A stretch of 41,811 nt of DNA. It comes from JAGLQQ01 sp043806135 (GTDB taxonomy: Bacteria; Omnitrophota; Gorgyraeia; B26-G9). The notes below the pieces were generated by a model. The model did no database searches, was not told the origin of the DNA, and worked only from the letters and a program-made list of their open reading frames with translations. Positions 8,403-16,907 of the stretch are shown here, piece by piece. The stretch lies in assembly GCA_043806135.1 (NCBI GenBank), contig JAZDHG010000044.1, positions 1-41,811 of the forward strand, in the 5' to 3' direction. Position numbers and translations under genes: made by a program. Every line of letters starts with the position of its first letter. Within the stretch, counting starts at the first letter, position 1.

Positions 8403-8764
8403 GATAAGGCACCTGTTTAAAACAGAGCGTAATAAAGATCGCAACCGATTATTTTGCAATGTCTTACAATCTTGTCTGACAGACAGCGTAGGCATGAGTA
8501 TTATTAACATTCCGTATTTAAAAGTTAAGTCGCACTTTTTAAATCGTTTACTTACTTGTCTTTAATCTTACTCCACGCCAAAAGATAAGTCAATCTCACG
8601 CTCATCAGGTTTGCTGAGTGCAGCTCCATTAAAAATTTTTAGTTGCATATACTCAAATGTATGTTAAAATAAGAATTCAAAATTCAAGCTTTTTCTGAAA
8701 GATTTTCCAAACAAGATCAACTAGATTGAATGACAGGTACTGAAAAAAATTTTAAGGAGGATAT
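8403..8764. other. Divergent intergenic region before pfp
   Basis: Apart from the plus-strand promoter at 8643-8670 and the ribosome-binding site AAGGAGG at 8753-8759, I see no gene, repeat or stable hairpin here. Two short ORFs possible in this stretch lack ribosome-binding sites. Confidence 0.5.
8643..8670 (+). promoter_or_regulatory. Putative promoter of the phosphofructokinase gene
   Basis: Plus strand: TTGCAT, 16-bp spacer, TAAAAT, giving a leader of about 85 nt. Confidence 0.45.
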
Positions 8765-9970
8765 ATGAAAAAAATAGGAATTATCACCAGCGGCGGTGAT
8801 TGCGGCGGACTTAATGCTGTAATAAAAGGAGCAGCCCAAATGGCACATTCCCGTGGCATGAGCTGCTATATTATTCCCAATGGCTATGCCGGGCTGTATA
8901 ATTTGATCGATTTCGAATCGCTGGTAGAATTGAATCCGGAAAGGATTGATCTTGTTCAAGCAAATCCTGCGGGATCTGAAGCCGGACATTCTAGGGTGAA
9001 AATCAAAAAAATTAAAGATGAAAAAAAGTACGAACGCATTAAAGCTGGTCTTAAAAAATTCGGCATTGACGGGCTGGTTATCAGCGGCGGCGATGATACT
9101 GGAAGTGTAATCGTAGATTTATCCGAAAACGGTATCCCCTGCGTGCATGCGCCTAAGACAATGGACCTTGATTTACAGACATATTCTGTAGGCGCTGATT
9201 CTACTATAAACCGTATTGCTACATTTGGGCAGGATTTAAAAACAACCGGAAAAACGCACAACCGAATAATTGTTCTGGAAGTATTTGGGCGTTATGCCGG
9301 TCACACGGCATTTAGAGGCGGGATTGCCGCAGACGCTGATGCGATCCTTATCCCTGAAATCCCGGCTAATTTTGATATTTTATATGAACATGTAAAAAAA
9401 CGTTTTACCCGAAGGATTCTGCAAAGCGATGTAAAAACCGGTACTTACCTGATCATGGTTGCTGAGGGTATCAAGAACGAAAATGGGAATGACCTTGTAG
9501 ATGAGTCCGCCGGACTCGATGCTTTCGGCCATAAGAAACTTGCCGGCGCAGGCAAATATGTTTCCCAGCAATTAAGCAACAGGTTTAAAAGCGACGCTGC
9601 AATAACCAAATTCATGAAAGACACAAAAATGTATGTTCCGGGGCTTTACGAAACACCTGAGGTACGAGAAGTTCGTCCCGGACATCTGGTTAGATGCGGC
9701 AATTCTTCAGCCTATGATGTTAATTTTGGTAAGGAAGCTGGGGCATCTGCTATATTACTGCTTGAAAAAGGAATCACTGGAGTCACTTTTGCGCGTCTTA
9801 GCGAAGGAAACCTTATTTACATGAAAACCGCAGACGCGATCAAGGAACGTAGCGTAAACCTGCACCGGGTTGCTATTCACGAGTCAATGGGTGTCTGTTT
9901 CGGAAGGAAACCTCAAAAACCTGATTATTCATTCAACCTGGCCTCTGCTAATATCGACCGCTACCTATAA
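8765..9970 (+). CDS. pfp: PPi-type 6-phosphofructokinase
   Basis: A 401-residue phosphofructokinase of the PfkA superfamily, phosphorylating fructose 6-phosphate in glycolysis. The N-terminal phosphate loop is SGGD at 9-12. The diagnostic donor-site residues are G108-G109-D110-D111-T112 and P130-K131-T132. In the E. coli enzyme the equivalents of D111 and K131 are glycines; Asp and Lys there mark pyrophosphate-dependent enzymes, so PPi is the likely donor. The catalytic aspartates are in K-T-M-D-L-D (D134, D136), where the usual Asn between them is Leu. A GRYAGHTA substrate loop and a VAEGI motif follow. AAGGAGG sits six nucleotides before the ATG. It is the only confident plus-strand gene and converges with the 78-residue gene, with a 6-nt gap. 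Confidence 0.9.
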   Translation: MKKIGIITSGGDCGGLNAVIKGAAQMAHSRGMSCYIIPNGYAGLYNLIDFESLVELNPERIDLVQANPAGSEAGHSRVKIKKIKDEKKYERIKAGLKKFGIDGLVISGGDDTGSVIVDLSENGIPCVHAPKTMDLDLQTYSVGADSTINRIATFGQDLKTTGKTHNRIIVLEVFGRYAGHTAFRGGIAADADAILIPEIPANFDILYEHVKKRFTRRILQSDVKTGTYLIMVAEGIKNENGNDLVDESAGLDAFGHKKLAGAGKYVSQQLSNRFKSDAAITKFMKDTKMYVPGLYETPEVREVRPGHLVRCGNSSAYDVNFGKEAGASAILLLEKGITGVTFARLSEGNLIYMKTADAIKERSVNLHRVAIHESMGVCFGRKPQKPDYSFNLASANIDRYL

Positions 9971-9976
9971 GAACGG

Positions 9977-10213
9977 TTAAGATAAGAAAGCTAACGCTTC
10001 CTTCATCAACGGCAGTATTCCTTCGACCTCTTCTTTTGTCATTCTGCCCAACTTAGAAAATTTAAGTTCCCCTTGTGTATCCTTGCTGGTGCGGGAAATC
10101 TGCAGTTTCTTTACTCCTTTATTATAGGAGAATACACTAACCGTCAATCTGTCAACTTCTGTCTCCCAAAACTTAGCGAACAGTTTTTCATCTAGTGTTG
10201 CATCATATGGCAT
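9977..10213 (-). CDS. Small conserved-looking hypothetical protein
   Basis: A 78-residue soluble protein with a strong ribosome-binding site (AAAGGAGG) and a near-consensus promoter (10284-10312), both evidence that it is real. The sequence alternates predicted strands (LTVSVFSYN, KLQISRTSKD, ELKFSKLGRM) and ends in a helix with EEVEGILPLMKEALAFL. This resembles the small single-domain proteins of about 80 residues built as a beta sheet plus a C-terminal helix. I do not recognise a named family. It ends six bases from the convergent pfp gene. Confidence 0.75.
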   Translation of the reverse strand: MPYDATLDEKLFAKFWETEVDRLTVSVFSYNKGVKKLQISRTSKDTQGELKFSKLGRMTKEEVEGILPLMKEALAFLS

Positions 10214-10283
10214 GACTTACCTCCTTTTTTGCGTTAAGCATTAACATTCTTTCAAATTAACCGCAGGTATAATATTTTCACAG

Positions 10284-10312
10284 ACTATACCATTTAAGCG
10301 CCTTGGAATCAA
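10284..10312 (-). promoter_or_regulatory. Sigma-70 promoter of the 78-residue gene
   Basis: Minus strand: TTGATT, 17-bp spacer, TATAGT preceded by TGG. The same extended -10 layout occurs upstream of the genes at 6485, 19464 and 24228. Confidence 0.65.
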
Positions 10313-10321
10313 GGATTTTTC

Positions 10322-11026
10322 TTAAATCCGAGAATTTAAATAAGCCTGTCTTTTATTCTGCGCAAACTTTTCAATAGCATACCTAAGCATCGTTCTTGGC
10401 ATCTGCTTATAGTGCTTTTTAAGAAATCCTTCCTCCGCTTTCAAGTCTCTTTTCCCTACCTCCCTAAGCATCCAGCCTACAGCCTTATGGATTAAATCAT
10501 GCGGGTCATGTAAAAGAATTTTAGCGATTTTAAATGTGTCATTAAAATCATCTTTCTTAATAAAGCTAAATGTTGTGATAATAGCAATTCGTTTCTGCCA
10601 AAGATTATCTGATAAGGCAAACTTATACAATATTTGCCTATTGTTCTCAAACAAAAACTCTCCCATGATTTTAGGAGCGGTTAAATCAACTAAATCCCAG
10701 TTGTTTATGTGTTTTGTATTTTTGATATAAAGACTATATAGCTGTTTTTTTTGAGCCTGATTAGCCAATCTAAACTGTTCGACCATTATCAAGAGGGCTA
10801 ATAGTCTATGCTCATGATACTTTGACTCAAGCAGCTCTTTAATATATTTTTCCCGCAAATCAAAGAACTGCTTGGCTATCTTTCTAGTTTTGGGTACTGT
10901 TACACCTAAAAAAATATCACCTTGAGCATACTCGCCAATCCCTGTCTTAAAAAATGACTGCAAAATATTTGCTTTTTTGCTAATGGACTCGGCTTTTAGT
11001 TTTTCTTTTATTTCATTTATTATCAT
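10322..11026 (-). CDS. AlkD-like DNA alkylation repair protein
   Basis: A 234-residue HEAT-like-repeat protein of the AlkD / DNA alkylation repair family (PF08713), whose characterised members are glycosylases removing alkylated bases. Family signatures are visible in order: FFKTGIGEYAQGD, FLGVTVPKTRKIA, NNWDLVDLTAP, a WQKRIAIITTF helix, HKAVGWMLREVGK and MPRTMLRYAIEKF. The open frame starts ten codons earlier at an ATG (11056) overlapping the upstream gene. The ATG at 11026 fits the usual 24-residue distance to FFKTG and leaves a 14-nt gap, so I prefer it. It is co-directional with, and probably coupled to, the YgjP-like gene. Confidence 0.88.
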   Translation of the reverse strand: MIINEIKEKLKAESISKKANILQSFFKTGIGEYAQGDIFLGVTVPKTRKIAKQFFDLREKYIKELLESKYHEHRLLALLIMVEQFRLANQAQKKQLYSLYIKNTKHINNWDLVDLTAPKIMGEFLFENNRQILYKFALSDNLWQKRIAIITTFSFIKKDDFNDTFKIAKILLHDPHDLIHKAVGWMLREVGKRDLKAEEGFLKKHYKQMPRTMLRYAIEKFAQNKRQAYLNSRI

Positions 11027-11040
11027 TTTTTCATATTCTT

Positions 11041-11730
11041 TCACCACCGGAAGCAAACTTCATTTTCTCTTAGCCACTTTTTGCAAACTTTGTATCCCGG
11101 AATTATTTTTTCCACCTGTTTCCAGAATTTTAAAGAATGGTTATGATGCATTCGATGCGCCAGTTCGTGCACTACTACATAATCTATTATGTACAAAGGC
11201 GCCATTATCAGCCTCCAGCTGAAGGTAATCACCCCAAGGCGGGAACAATTAGCCCATGTCCGTTTAAGTGTTCTTATTTTAACATCCTTAGCCTCAACAT
11301 TAAGCATCTGAGAATATACCTTTATCCTTTCGCTTAGGATTTCGTGAGATTGATGTTTATACCATTTTACTAATTTATTTTGGATATAATCCTCAGAGGT
11401 TTTTATGAAATCCGGAAGCATGATCAGGACTGTATCTTCATTAAATTCTGTCTTTTTGTTTTTGCCTCTTTTAAGACGCAACGATAACTCTTTTCCTATA
11501 TAAAGAAATCTTTCCTTGTTTATGAACTTTTTGGGTGTATATGCCATGAGGCAAGCATCATTAAATTTAAGGGTTTTACTGATCCAGGCTCTTTTACTGT
11601 CAACGAATTTAGCGATTTCTTGCTTTGGAAGAGACTGATTAGCCCTGACCACAATGCGGTTATCACGGGATATAACGATACTCATGGTTCTTCTTCTGGA
11701 CTTTCGGGCAATTTTATATTCGAAATTCAT
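11041..11730 (-). CDS. YgjP-like (DUF45) metallopeptidase
   Basis: A 229-residue protein of the YgjP/DUF45 family of putative zinc metallopeptidases. The zinc site is VVHELAHRMHHNHS near residue 190, the HExxH-type helix being H-E-L-A-H, followed by FWKQVEKIIPGYK as in the family. The N-terminal half carries the RRRTMSIVISRDNRIVVRA strand pair and LPKQEIAKFVDSKRAWI, also typical. The ribosome-binding site is weak, which with the 15-nt gap suggests coupling to the upstream membrane-protein gene. The physiological substrate of this family is not established. Confidence 0.9.
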   Translation of the reverse strand: MNFEYKIARKSRRRTMSIVISRDNRIVVRANQSLPKQEIAKFVDSKRAWISKTLKFNDACLMAYTPKKFINKERFLYIGKELSLRLKRGKNKKTEFNEDTVLIMLPDFIKTSEDYIQNKLVKWYKHQSHEILSERIKVYSQMLNVEAKDVKIRTLKRTWANCSRLGVITFSWRLIMAPLYIIDYVVVHELAHRMHHNHSLKFWKQVEKIIPGYKVCKKWLRENEVCFRW

Positions 11731-11745
11731 CAGAGATATTATCAG

Positions 11746-12363
11746 TTAAATACACAGATTTTGTTTGATCAAATTTCTATATTTTTGATATTTACTTCTA
11801 ACCGAGCCACTCAGTATTTTAAGTTCCTCGTCAAATTTATCAAACCTGGCTGAGTTTTTCTCTTGTTCATTGCCTCCCCCGTCAATCTCCGGATTAGGGT
11901 ACATGCCTTCAGGTGAGGTTCCATTATCGTGTCCATCGGGGAAAGCCAGGAAATTTTTATCAATAAACTCACTAAGCAGCTTTATAGCACCTGCAAGCGC
12001 AATAGATGTTTTTTTGATCCTCACATTGATATACTGCCGGCTTTCTTCTCGCAGGGAATCACTGAATTTATCAATATATTCGCTCGATTTTATATTATAG
12101 AAATGTTTCTTCTCAAGCAAATCCAAAACTTCCCTTAGTTTATTTTCAGGCATTATCAGATCAAAAAGATGAAAGATCTCTTTATCATGCTTATTTGCAT
12201 CTTCCTTTAATACGAAGCGCTTAATACTGTCTTTAAAAAGAAAAGCCAGTATCAGCACACCTATTAAAAAAAGGCTCAGGCTTCTCCAGAAATCCGTTGC
12301 ATCCCACAAATCATTAAACATTTCTACAATTTTTTCATTCCAGACTAATGTTAATTTACCCAT
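11746..12363 (-). CDS. Single-pass membrane protein, unknown function
   Basis: A 205-residue protein with one hydrophobic helix (about 28-45), preceded by a short N-terminal segment rich in Trp and Phe. A cytosolic-type helical domain follows, then a Gly/Asn/Pro-rich flexible linker (about 145-165) and a basic C-terminal helix. No signal peptide cleavage site and no known domain are visible. AGAGGGGG precedes the ATG. It is first in a probable three-gene unit with the YgjP-like and AlkD-like genes. The composition matches its neighbours, with no sign of transfer. Confidence 0.7.
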   Translation of the reverse strand: MGKLTLVWNEKIVEMFNDLWDATDFWRSLSLFLIGVLILAFLFKDSIKRFVLKEDANKHDKEIFHLFDLIMPENKLREVLDLLEKKHFYNIKSSEYIDKFSDSLREESRQYINVRIKKTSIALAGAIKLLSEFIDKNFLAFPDGHDNGTSPEGMYPNPEIDGGGNEQEKNSARFDKFDEELKILSGSVRSKYQKYRNLIKQNLCI

Positions 12364-12481
12364 TTTCCCCCTCTCGTTTATAATCTATATAAAACTGCAA
12401 TAAAGAATCCAGTGTGAAAATAATTTCAATATTAACGATACGATTACGGAATGGAAAAATCTATCCATTGCTCATTTAATC

Positions 12482-13861
12482 TTAACGGGAAGTATGGATC
12501 ATAAAAAAAAGCTTTTCTCCGGCCTTAACTGCCGAATTTGAAACATTTAAAATACCTAAATTTGCACCTGAGTCATTGAAATTTTCCACATTGAATTCAT
12601 AGTCTCCTGGATCTAAAATTATCCGGGCGATACGAATTTCATCCGGCAGACTTCTCCAGCATCTTAGATCTGCTTTCTCAATCATTATATTATAAACATT
12701 AGCAAAAAAACTGAACCAACCGGCTGTTTCCCTGCCCCGGATCTTTTCTATATTTTCTACCTGTTTTTTCTCGATCATATACCGTCCTGTTGCGCGCAAA
12801 GCAGATTTTGCTATAAATCTCACTTTTCTTCTGGCTAGATTTTTTATCGCTATCGCCCCTATATCCTGTACACGCTCACTGTTGACTTTAAGAACTTCAC
12901 CTTCACTGCTTTTGACAAGAATACGTGATGAAGTTATCCCATACGGACGTCTCTGGTATTTAGGAAAAGCAACCTTCACGATATGCCCATCAAGCATAGG
13001 TATAATCACTGAATCTTCAATTTTAACAGGCGAAATACCGTTATACTGTATAAAATATACCTCGGCTTTTTTTCTCTTGTCCTTCAAAGTTATCATCTGA
13101 GTATCAGCGTACTTTTCCTTAGCCTTATTGAACTCCATCCAGCCCATTTCCTTGGCTGTAGTCAAAATATTCTCTTTGAGCATCTCCGGGGCTGCTAATC
13201 CATAATTTTCATTGTACTCTTCATCATAAATTTCCGCAGCTTTTGTATATGAAATATAGGCGTCATTTATATCCTGGTGCGAACTGCCCGCTTCATAAAA
13301 AATACCTATAAGCATGCGGATAAATGCATCTTCTTTATAAACATTCTTCTGATCCGCATTATATTGAGCATTGATCGCATTAAGTTTAGAATCGACGTCC
13401 CGCGCCTCAACTATAGCATCATCATATTTCCCCAGCATCAGGTAGTTCAGCGCCTGAAAAACATTTATAAACACATGCTCAAAATCTTCCCCGTGGTAAG
13501 GAGCCGAATAATCATTGAATACCCAGGTCGCCGCGATCTTGCCGAGGGATTCCGTGTAAAGCTCATCGAACTTCATTTGCGCCTTGGTAAAAGTTTCAAT
13601 GCTCTGGGCATAATCGCCGTTCAAATGCTCCAAAAACCCCTTATCAAGCAAATATAACAATTCATTATTGGTTCCGTAGGCGTTTTTATCCTGAGTGAGA
13701 ATCTGCAGTGCCTTTCCATAATTATTACTTAGGACCAGTGCCTCGACCTGAGGCTGGTCTTTTGGAAAAGAGGCGCATGATGTTATAAAAAAAACGAGCG
13801 ATAAAATACCTATCGCCCGCATAAAAATTTCATATCTTAGTTCGATCTTTTTTATCGGCAT
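12482..13861 (-). CDS. COG3014-like lipoprotein
   Basis: A 459-residue predicted lipoprotein resembling the COG3014 family of unknown function. The lipobox FFITSC puts the lipidated residue at Cys29 (Cys16 if translation starts at Met14, 13822). TPR-like helical pairs follow: YGKALQILTQD, LLDKGFLEHLNGDYAQSIE, ALNYLMLGKYDDAIVEAR. The second half is beta-rich, with ISPVKIEDSVIIPMLDGHIVKVAFP and a C-terminal PDEIRIARIILDPGDYEF. The longer start gives a basic n-region; ribosome-binding sites are weak for both starts. It follows lpoB by 24 nt and probably shares its mRNA. Confidence 0.75.
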   Translation of the reverse strand: MPIKKIELRYEIFMRAIGILSLVFFITSCASFPKDQPQVEALVLSNNYGKALQILTQDKNAYGTNNELLYLLDKGFLEHLNGDYAQSIETFTKAQMKFDELYTESLGKIAATWVFNDYSAPYHGEDFEHVFINVFQALNYLMLGKYDDAIVEARDVDSKLNAINAQYNADQKNVYKEDAFIRMLIGIFYEAGSSHQDINDAYISYTKAAEIYDEEYNENYGLAAPEMLKENILTTAKEMGWMEFNKAKEKYADTQMITLKDKRKKAEVYFIQYNGISPVKIEDSVIIPMLDGHIVKVAFPKYQRRPYGITSSRILVKSSEGEVLKVNSERVQDIGAIAIKNLARRKVRFIAKSALRATGRYMIEKKQVENIEKIRGRETAGWFSFFANVYNIMIEKADLRCWRSLPDEIRIARIILDPGDYEFNVENFNDSGANLGILNVSNSAVKAGEKLFFMIHTSR

Positions 13862-13885
13862 ATTTTTATATCCATTATTGGATTT

Positions 13886-14497
13886 TCATAAAGAGAACTT
13901 ACTTTTCTGAACATATTTTTTTATCTTGCGCTGTCCGATCCATGCTTTCTGGTTATCAGTAAGATCAATAAGCTCCAGATTCACCTGATATAAAATAACA
14001 TACTTACCTTTTATTTCATCCTTTACTGAGTTAATGCTTCCCTGGAGCATAAAATCAGCTCCTGTTTCCTTACCTAATTCTTTTATGGTTTTATCATCTG
14101 TTAGCCCTTCCTGCTGAGCTCCTCGTTCTCCCCTGATCTCCTCACGCTCTTGTTTTGAAGCGACAACCTTGACCATTGCCGAATTAACAAAAGCCATTTC
14201 AAGGTCTTTAGTGAATAACAGTGCGTCTACATGCTCATGGCTGCGGTTCACTATCGTTCCGACAATAACCACCGGCTCTTTTTTATTTTTTTCATCAAAC
14301 TTGTTTAACCATGGTCTCCCCAGACAATCCTTGATCATTTCTTCCGAAACCAGGCGTGAATCCGTATCATTCCAGCGGCCGCTGATATCCACAACTTTTT
14401 CCGTATCCAGTCTTTTTACCGAACGCCCTCCGCAGCCTGCAACAAATGCCACCATTACAAATACTGCTGCTAATAAAAAAATTTTATTCTTAAACAT
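13886..14497 (-). CDS. lpoB: LpoB-like penicillin-binding-protein activator lipoprotein
   Basis: A 203-residue lipoprotein (lipobox VAGC, Cys22) of the LpoB family, outer-membrane lipoproteins that in E. coli reach through the periplasm to activate PBP1b. Family signatures include ISGRWNDTDSRLVSEEMI, VVIVGTIVNRSHEHVD, then KVVASKQEREEIRGER and a C-terminal INLEL-type strand (VILYQVNLELIDLTDN). AAGGAGGGGG precedes the ATG. The pairing with a COG3014-like lipoprotein argues for a role in cell-wall synthesis for both; that link is inference. The partner PBP is not in the window. Confidence 0.88.
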   Translation of the reverse strand: MFKNKIFLLAAVFVMVAFVAGCGGRSVKRLDTEKVVDISGRWNDTDSRLVSEEMIKDCLGRPWLNKFDEKNKKEPVVIVGTIVNRSHEHVDALLFTKDLEMAFVNSAMVKVVASKQEREEIRGERGAQQEGLTDDKTIKELGKETGADFMLQGSINSVKDEIKGKYVILYQVNLELIDLTDNQKAWIGQRKIKKYVQKSKFSL

Positions 14498-14529
14498 TTC
14501 CCCCTCCTTTTCATATGGTATTCTTAAAA

Positions 14530-14892
14530 CTAATCACTTAATCTAATCGCCAATGCCGTTAATTTCGAAACTATCACTTTGCTTATTGTCTCCAGCTTTT
14601 CATATTCGGTCTCTGCCTCCAGATTATTTCCGTCTTTTTTTAATCTTATTATTCTGTTTGCAATATTATGTGTTTCTACGTGAACTATTTCCAACTCTCT
14701 TAATTCTGTCATTTCCCCGTAATTTTTTTTTCCTGAAGAATAAATCCATTGGCCTACTCTGCAGTTTTTATGCGAAACAGTTTCCATAGTATCTTTACCT
14801 TCTTTATCATCAAGATAGTTTCTTATACTCCGTTTCCAAAGCAGATGCTCAATACCGGCTCTGTGCAGATCCATTCCTTCCATATTCAACAT
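14530..14892 (-). CDS. Stand-alone CZB zinc-binding domain protein
   Basis: A 120-residue protein consisting of one CZB (chemoreceptor zinc-binding) domain. The conserved metal ligands are visible: His in HLLWKRSIRNYL, Cys in NCRVGQWIY, and two His in IVHVETHNIANRI. In characterised proteins CZB domains bind zinc and regulate chemoreceptors or diguanylate cyclases. Here no output domain is attached, so it would act by contacting another protein. It lies 5 nt downstream of yjbQ and is probably the last gene of the citrate synthase unit. Given the c-di-GMP genes close by, a link to c-di-GMP turnover is possible but not shown. Confidence 0.82.
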   Translation of the reverse strand: MLNMEGMDLHRAGIEHLLWKRSIRNYLDDKEGKDTMETVSHKNCRVGQWIYSSGKKNYGEMTELRELEIVHVETHNIANRIIRLKKDGNNLEAETEYEKLETISKVIVSKLTALAIRLSD

Positions 14893-14897
14893 GGCTA

Positions 14898-15314
14898 TTA
14901 TTCTCCAATTATTTTAACAAGTACTCTTTTTTTTCTTTTTCCGTCAAATTCACCGTAAAAAATCTGTTCCCAGGGACCAAAATCAAATTTAGCTTTTGTA
15001 ACCGCAACGACAACCTCTCTGCCCATAACACTGCGCTTCAGATGGGCATCCGCATTATCTTCTCCGTTATTATGCTGATACTGGGAAGTAGGCTGGTACG
15101 GGGCTAGCTTTTCAAGCCACTTATCAAAATCATGATGCAATCCCCTTTCATCATCATTTATAAAAACACTAGCAGTAATATGCATGGCGTTTACAAGGCA
15201 TAATCCCTCTTTTATACCGCTCTTTTTAAGGACCTTCTCAACTTCGGGAGTAATGTTTATATAAGCCCGCCTTGTAGATGTTTCAAACCAAAGATGTTCA
15301 GTAAAACTTTTCAT
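14898..15314 (-). CDS. yjbQ: YjbQ / UPF0047 family protein
   Basis: A 138-residue member of the UPF0047 (YjbQ) family, trimeric small proteins. Some members show weak thiamine-phosphate synthase activity and their real role is debated. Signatures are GLCLVNAMHITASVFIND and DEAKG-like ERGLHHDF, with conserved His residues, then AHLKRSVMGREVVVAV and GPWEQIFYGEFDG. AGAGGTAAATC precedes the ATG. It sits 26 nt after citrate synthase and 5 nt before the CZB gene, indicating one transcript. Full length, nothing unusual. Confidence 0.92.
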   Translation of the reverse strand: MKSFTEHLWFETSTRRAYINITPEVEKVLKKSGIKEGLCLVNAMHITASVFINDDERGLHHDFDKWLEKLAPYQPTSQYQHNNGEDNADAHLKRSVMGREVVVAVTKAKFDFGPWEQIFYGEFDGKRKKRVLVKIIGE

Positions 15315-15340
15315 GATTTACCTCTTTAGATTTGAAAAAT

Positions 15341-16744
15341 TTAACTTTCTTTGTTGTGGCCCCGTTTTTCGATGGGTACAATCTCTTTGTCATACGGCCC
15401 AGTGTACATGGCTCGCGGTCTAAAAATTCGGTTATTACGCAGGTATTCCTGTACACGCGCTGTCCACCCGGCAACCCGGCTTACCGCAAAAAGCGGCGTA
15501 AAGAAATCCGTCTCGATCCCCATACCTGAATATACTATTCCTGAGTAAAAATCAACATTAGGGAAGATCTTCTTCTCGGTCCCCATGGTCCTGGCAACTT
15601 CTTTTTCCAGAGCTTTTGCGATGTTATAGAAACGTTTACTTTCCTTATTTTTTCTACTCATATATTTTGCCAATGGTCCCAAAACAAGGGCACGCGGATC
15701 ATAAGCTTTATAAACCCTGTGTCCAAAACCCATTATTTTCTCTTTTTTAATGCGTTTTTTCTCAAACCATGCCGGCACATTTTCTTTACTGCCTATTTCC
15801 TGAAGCATTTCAATTACTCTTTCGTTAGCGCCACCATGCAACGGCCCCTGTAATGCCGCTATACCTGCTCCGACAGAAAGGTAGACATCCGACAATGTTG
15901 AGGCCACCACCATAGCTGCAAATGTACTTGCATTCATACCGTGATCTGCATGCAGGATCAAAGATACATCCATGATCCTTTCTTCTATGGGCGTAGGTCT
16001 TTTACCTGTCATCGTAAAGATAAGGTTTCCCGCAAAGCTAAGCTCTGGGTCGTGCCCCATAGGCATTTGACCGCAGCGCAGCCGAGCAATAGCACCAAGC
16101 AGAGATGCTACCCCTGAAAGCAAGTGAAAGCAGGACTCCAATCCTGTAGCCTGCTTAAGGTCTTCTTTAATCAGATCTTCTCTCTGCTTAAACTCATAAA
16201 TAGCGTGCTCCTCACCCTTAGGTTTTGTTTCCATGGGGATGGAATCCTCATCAGCAGCAATTATCTTGGCCACATTTGATAAGTAATTATCACTGTCTAC
16301 ATCCGTGAATTCCTGGCGCAATAGGTCTACCCCAAAGCGTAATGCCGCCATGGGCTTCATTTTCTCAATAGGAAATCCCATAAGAATCCTTTTTGTCTGA
16401 TGCGCAGTACGGTATTCAATAAGTTTTTTCTTAAATGCAGCCAGCTGTGTGATGGAAGGCATATATCCATACATAAGCAGATAACTTACTTCTTCAAATG
16501 TCGCATAAGCGCATAAGTCAAAGATATTGTATCCGCGATAGATCAGCCACCCTTTTGCTCCGTTAACATATCCAATCCTTGTCTCGCATGCTATTGCGCC
16601 CTCAAGTCCTGGACCAACCAGACATTGAATTGGCCAGCTTAGCGGCTTGGTAAACTCCGGTTCCGGTTCGTGGCTGGTTTCCTTAATCGCCCTTTCCTTT
16701 GCTTTAATGATTATATCTGTGATTTCTTTTGTTTTCTCATGCAT
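15341..16744 (-). CDS. gltA: Citrate synthase
   Basis: A 467-residue citrate synthase family enzyme, condensing acetyl-CoA with oxaloacetate. The catalytic residues are in the usual order: His in ILHADHGMNAS, His in GFGHRVYKAYDPRA, and Asp in NVDFYSGIVYSGMGI, with a C-terminal RVAGWTARVQEY motif. An N-terminal extension of about 35 residues precedes the fold, making it longer than many bacterial forms (370-430). An upstream GTG lies inside the ribosome-binding sequence, so the ATG at 16744, with GGAGG ideally spaced, is the true start. 2-Methylcitrate synthase activity cannot be excluded from sequence. Its leader contains an intrinsic terminator. Confidence 0.92.
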   Translation of the reverse strand: MHEKTKEITDIIIKAKERAIKETSHEPEPEFTKPLSWPIQCLVGPGLEGAIACETRIGYVNGAKGWLIYRGYNIFDLCAYATFEEVSYLLMYGYMPSITQLAAFKKKLIEYRTAHQTKRILMGFPIEKMKPMAALRFGVDLLRQEFTDVDSDNYLSNVAKIIAADEDSIPMETKPKGEEHAIYEFKQREDLIKEDLKQATGLESCFHLLSGVASLLGAIARLRCGQMPMGHDPELSFAGNLIFTMTGKRPTPIEERIMDVSLILHADHGMNASTFAAMVVASTLSDVYLSVGAGIAALQGPLHGGANERVIEMLQEIGSKENVPAWFEKKRIKKEKIMGFGHRVYKAYDPRALVLGPLAKYMSRKNKESKRFYNIAKALEKEVARTMGTEKKIFPNVDFYSGIVYSGMGIETDFFTPLFAVSRVAGWTARVQEYLRNNRIFRPRAMYTGPYDKEIVPIEKRGHNKES

Positions 16745-16792
16745 TTTTGTTTCCTCCACAATACTAGTATATATTTATTTTTCTAAGCTGAA

Positions 16793-16816
16793 TAAAAAAG
16801 AGAGGACTTACCTCCC
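16793..16816 (-). terminator. Terminator hairpin inside the citrate synthase leader
   Basis: On the minus strand GGGAGG-TAAGT-CCTCTC is followed by six T. It lies between the promoter at 16865-16893 and the start codon, so transcripts must read through it. This fits an attenuator. Confidence 0.65.
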
Positions 16817-16864
16817 ATCAATGACTCTCATAATTACTTTATTTTCAATCCATTGCGTTATATA

Positions 16865-16893
16865 ATCATACTATTTATAATTTTATAAGTCAA
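16865..16893 (-). promoter_or_regulatory. Sigma-70 promoter of citrate synthase operon
   Basis: Minus strand: TTGACT, 17-bp spacer, TATGAT, starting right after the stop of the PilZ gene at 16908. The leader is about 115 nt. Confidence 0.65.
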
Positions 16894-16907
16894 CAGTTTC
16901 AAGTCTC

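Noticed and set aside
10313..10340. Terminator after the AlkD-like gene
   Set aside because: A GGATTT/AAATCC stem exists but no U-run follows on the minus strand.
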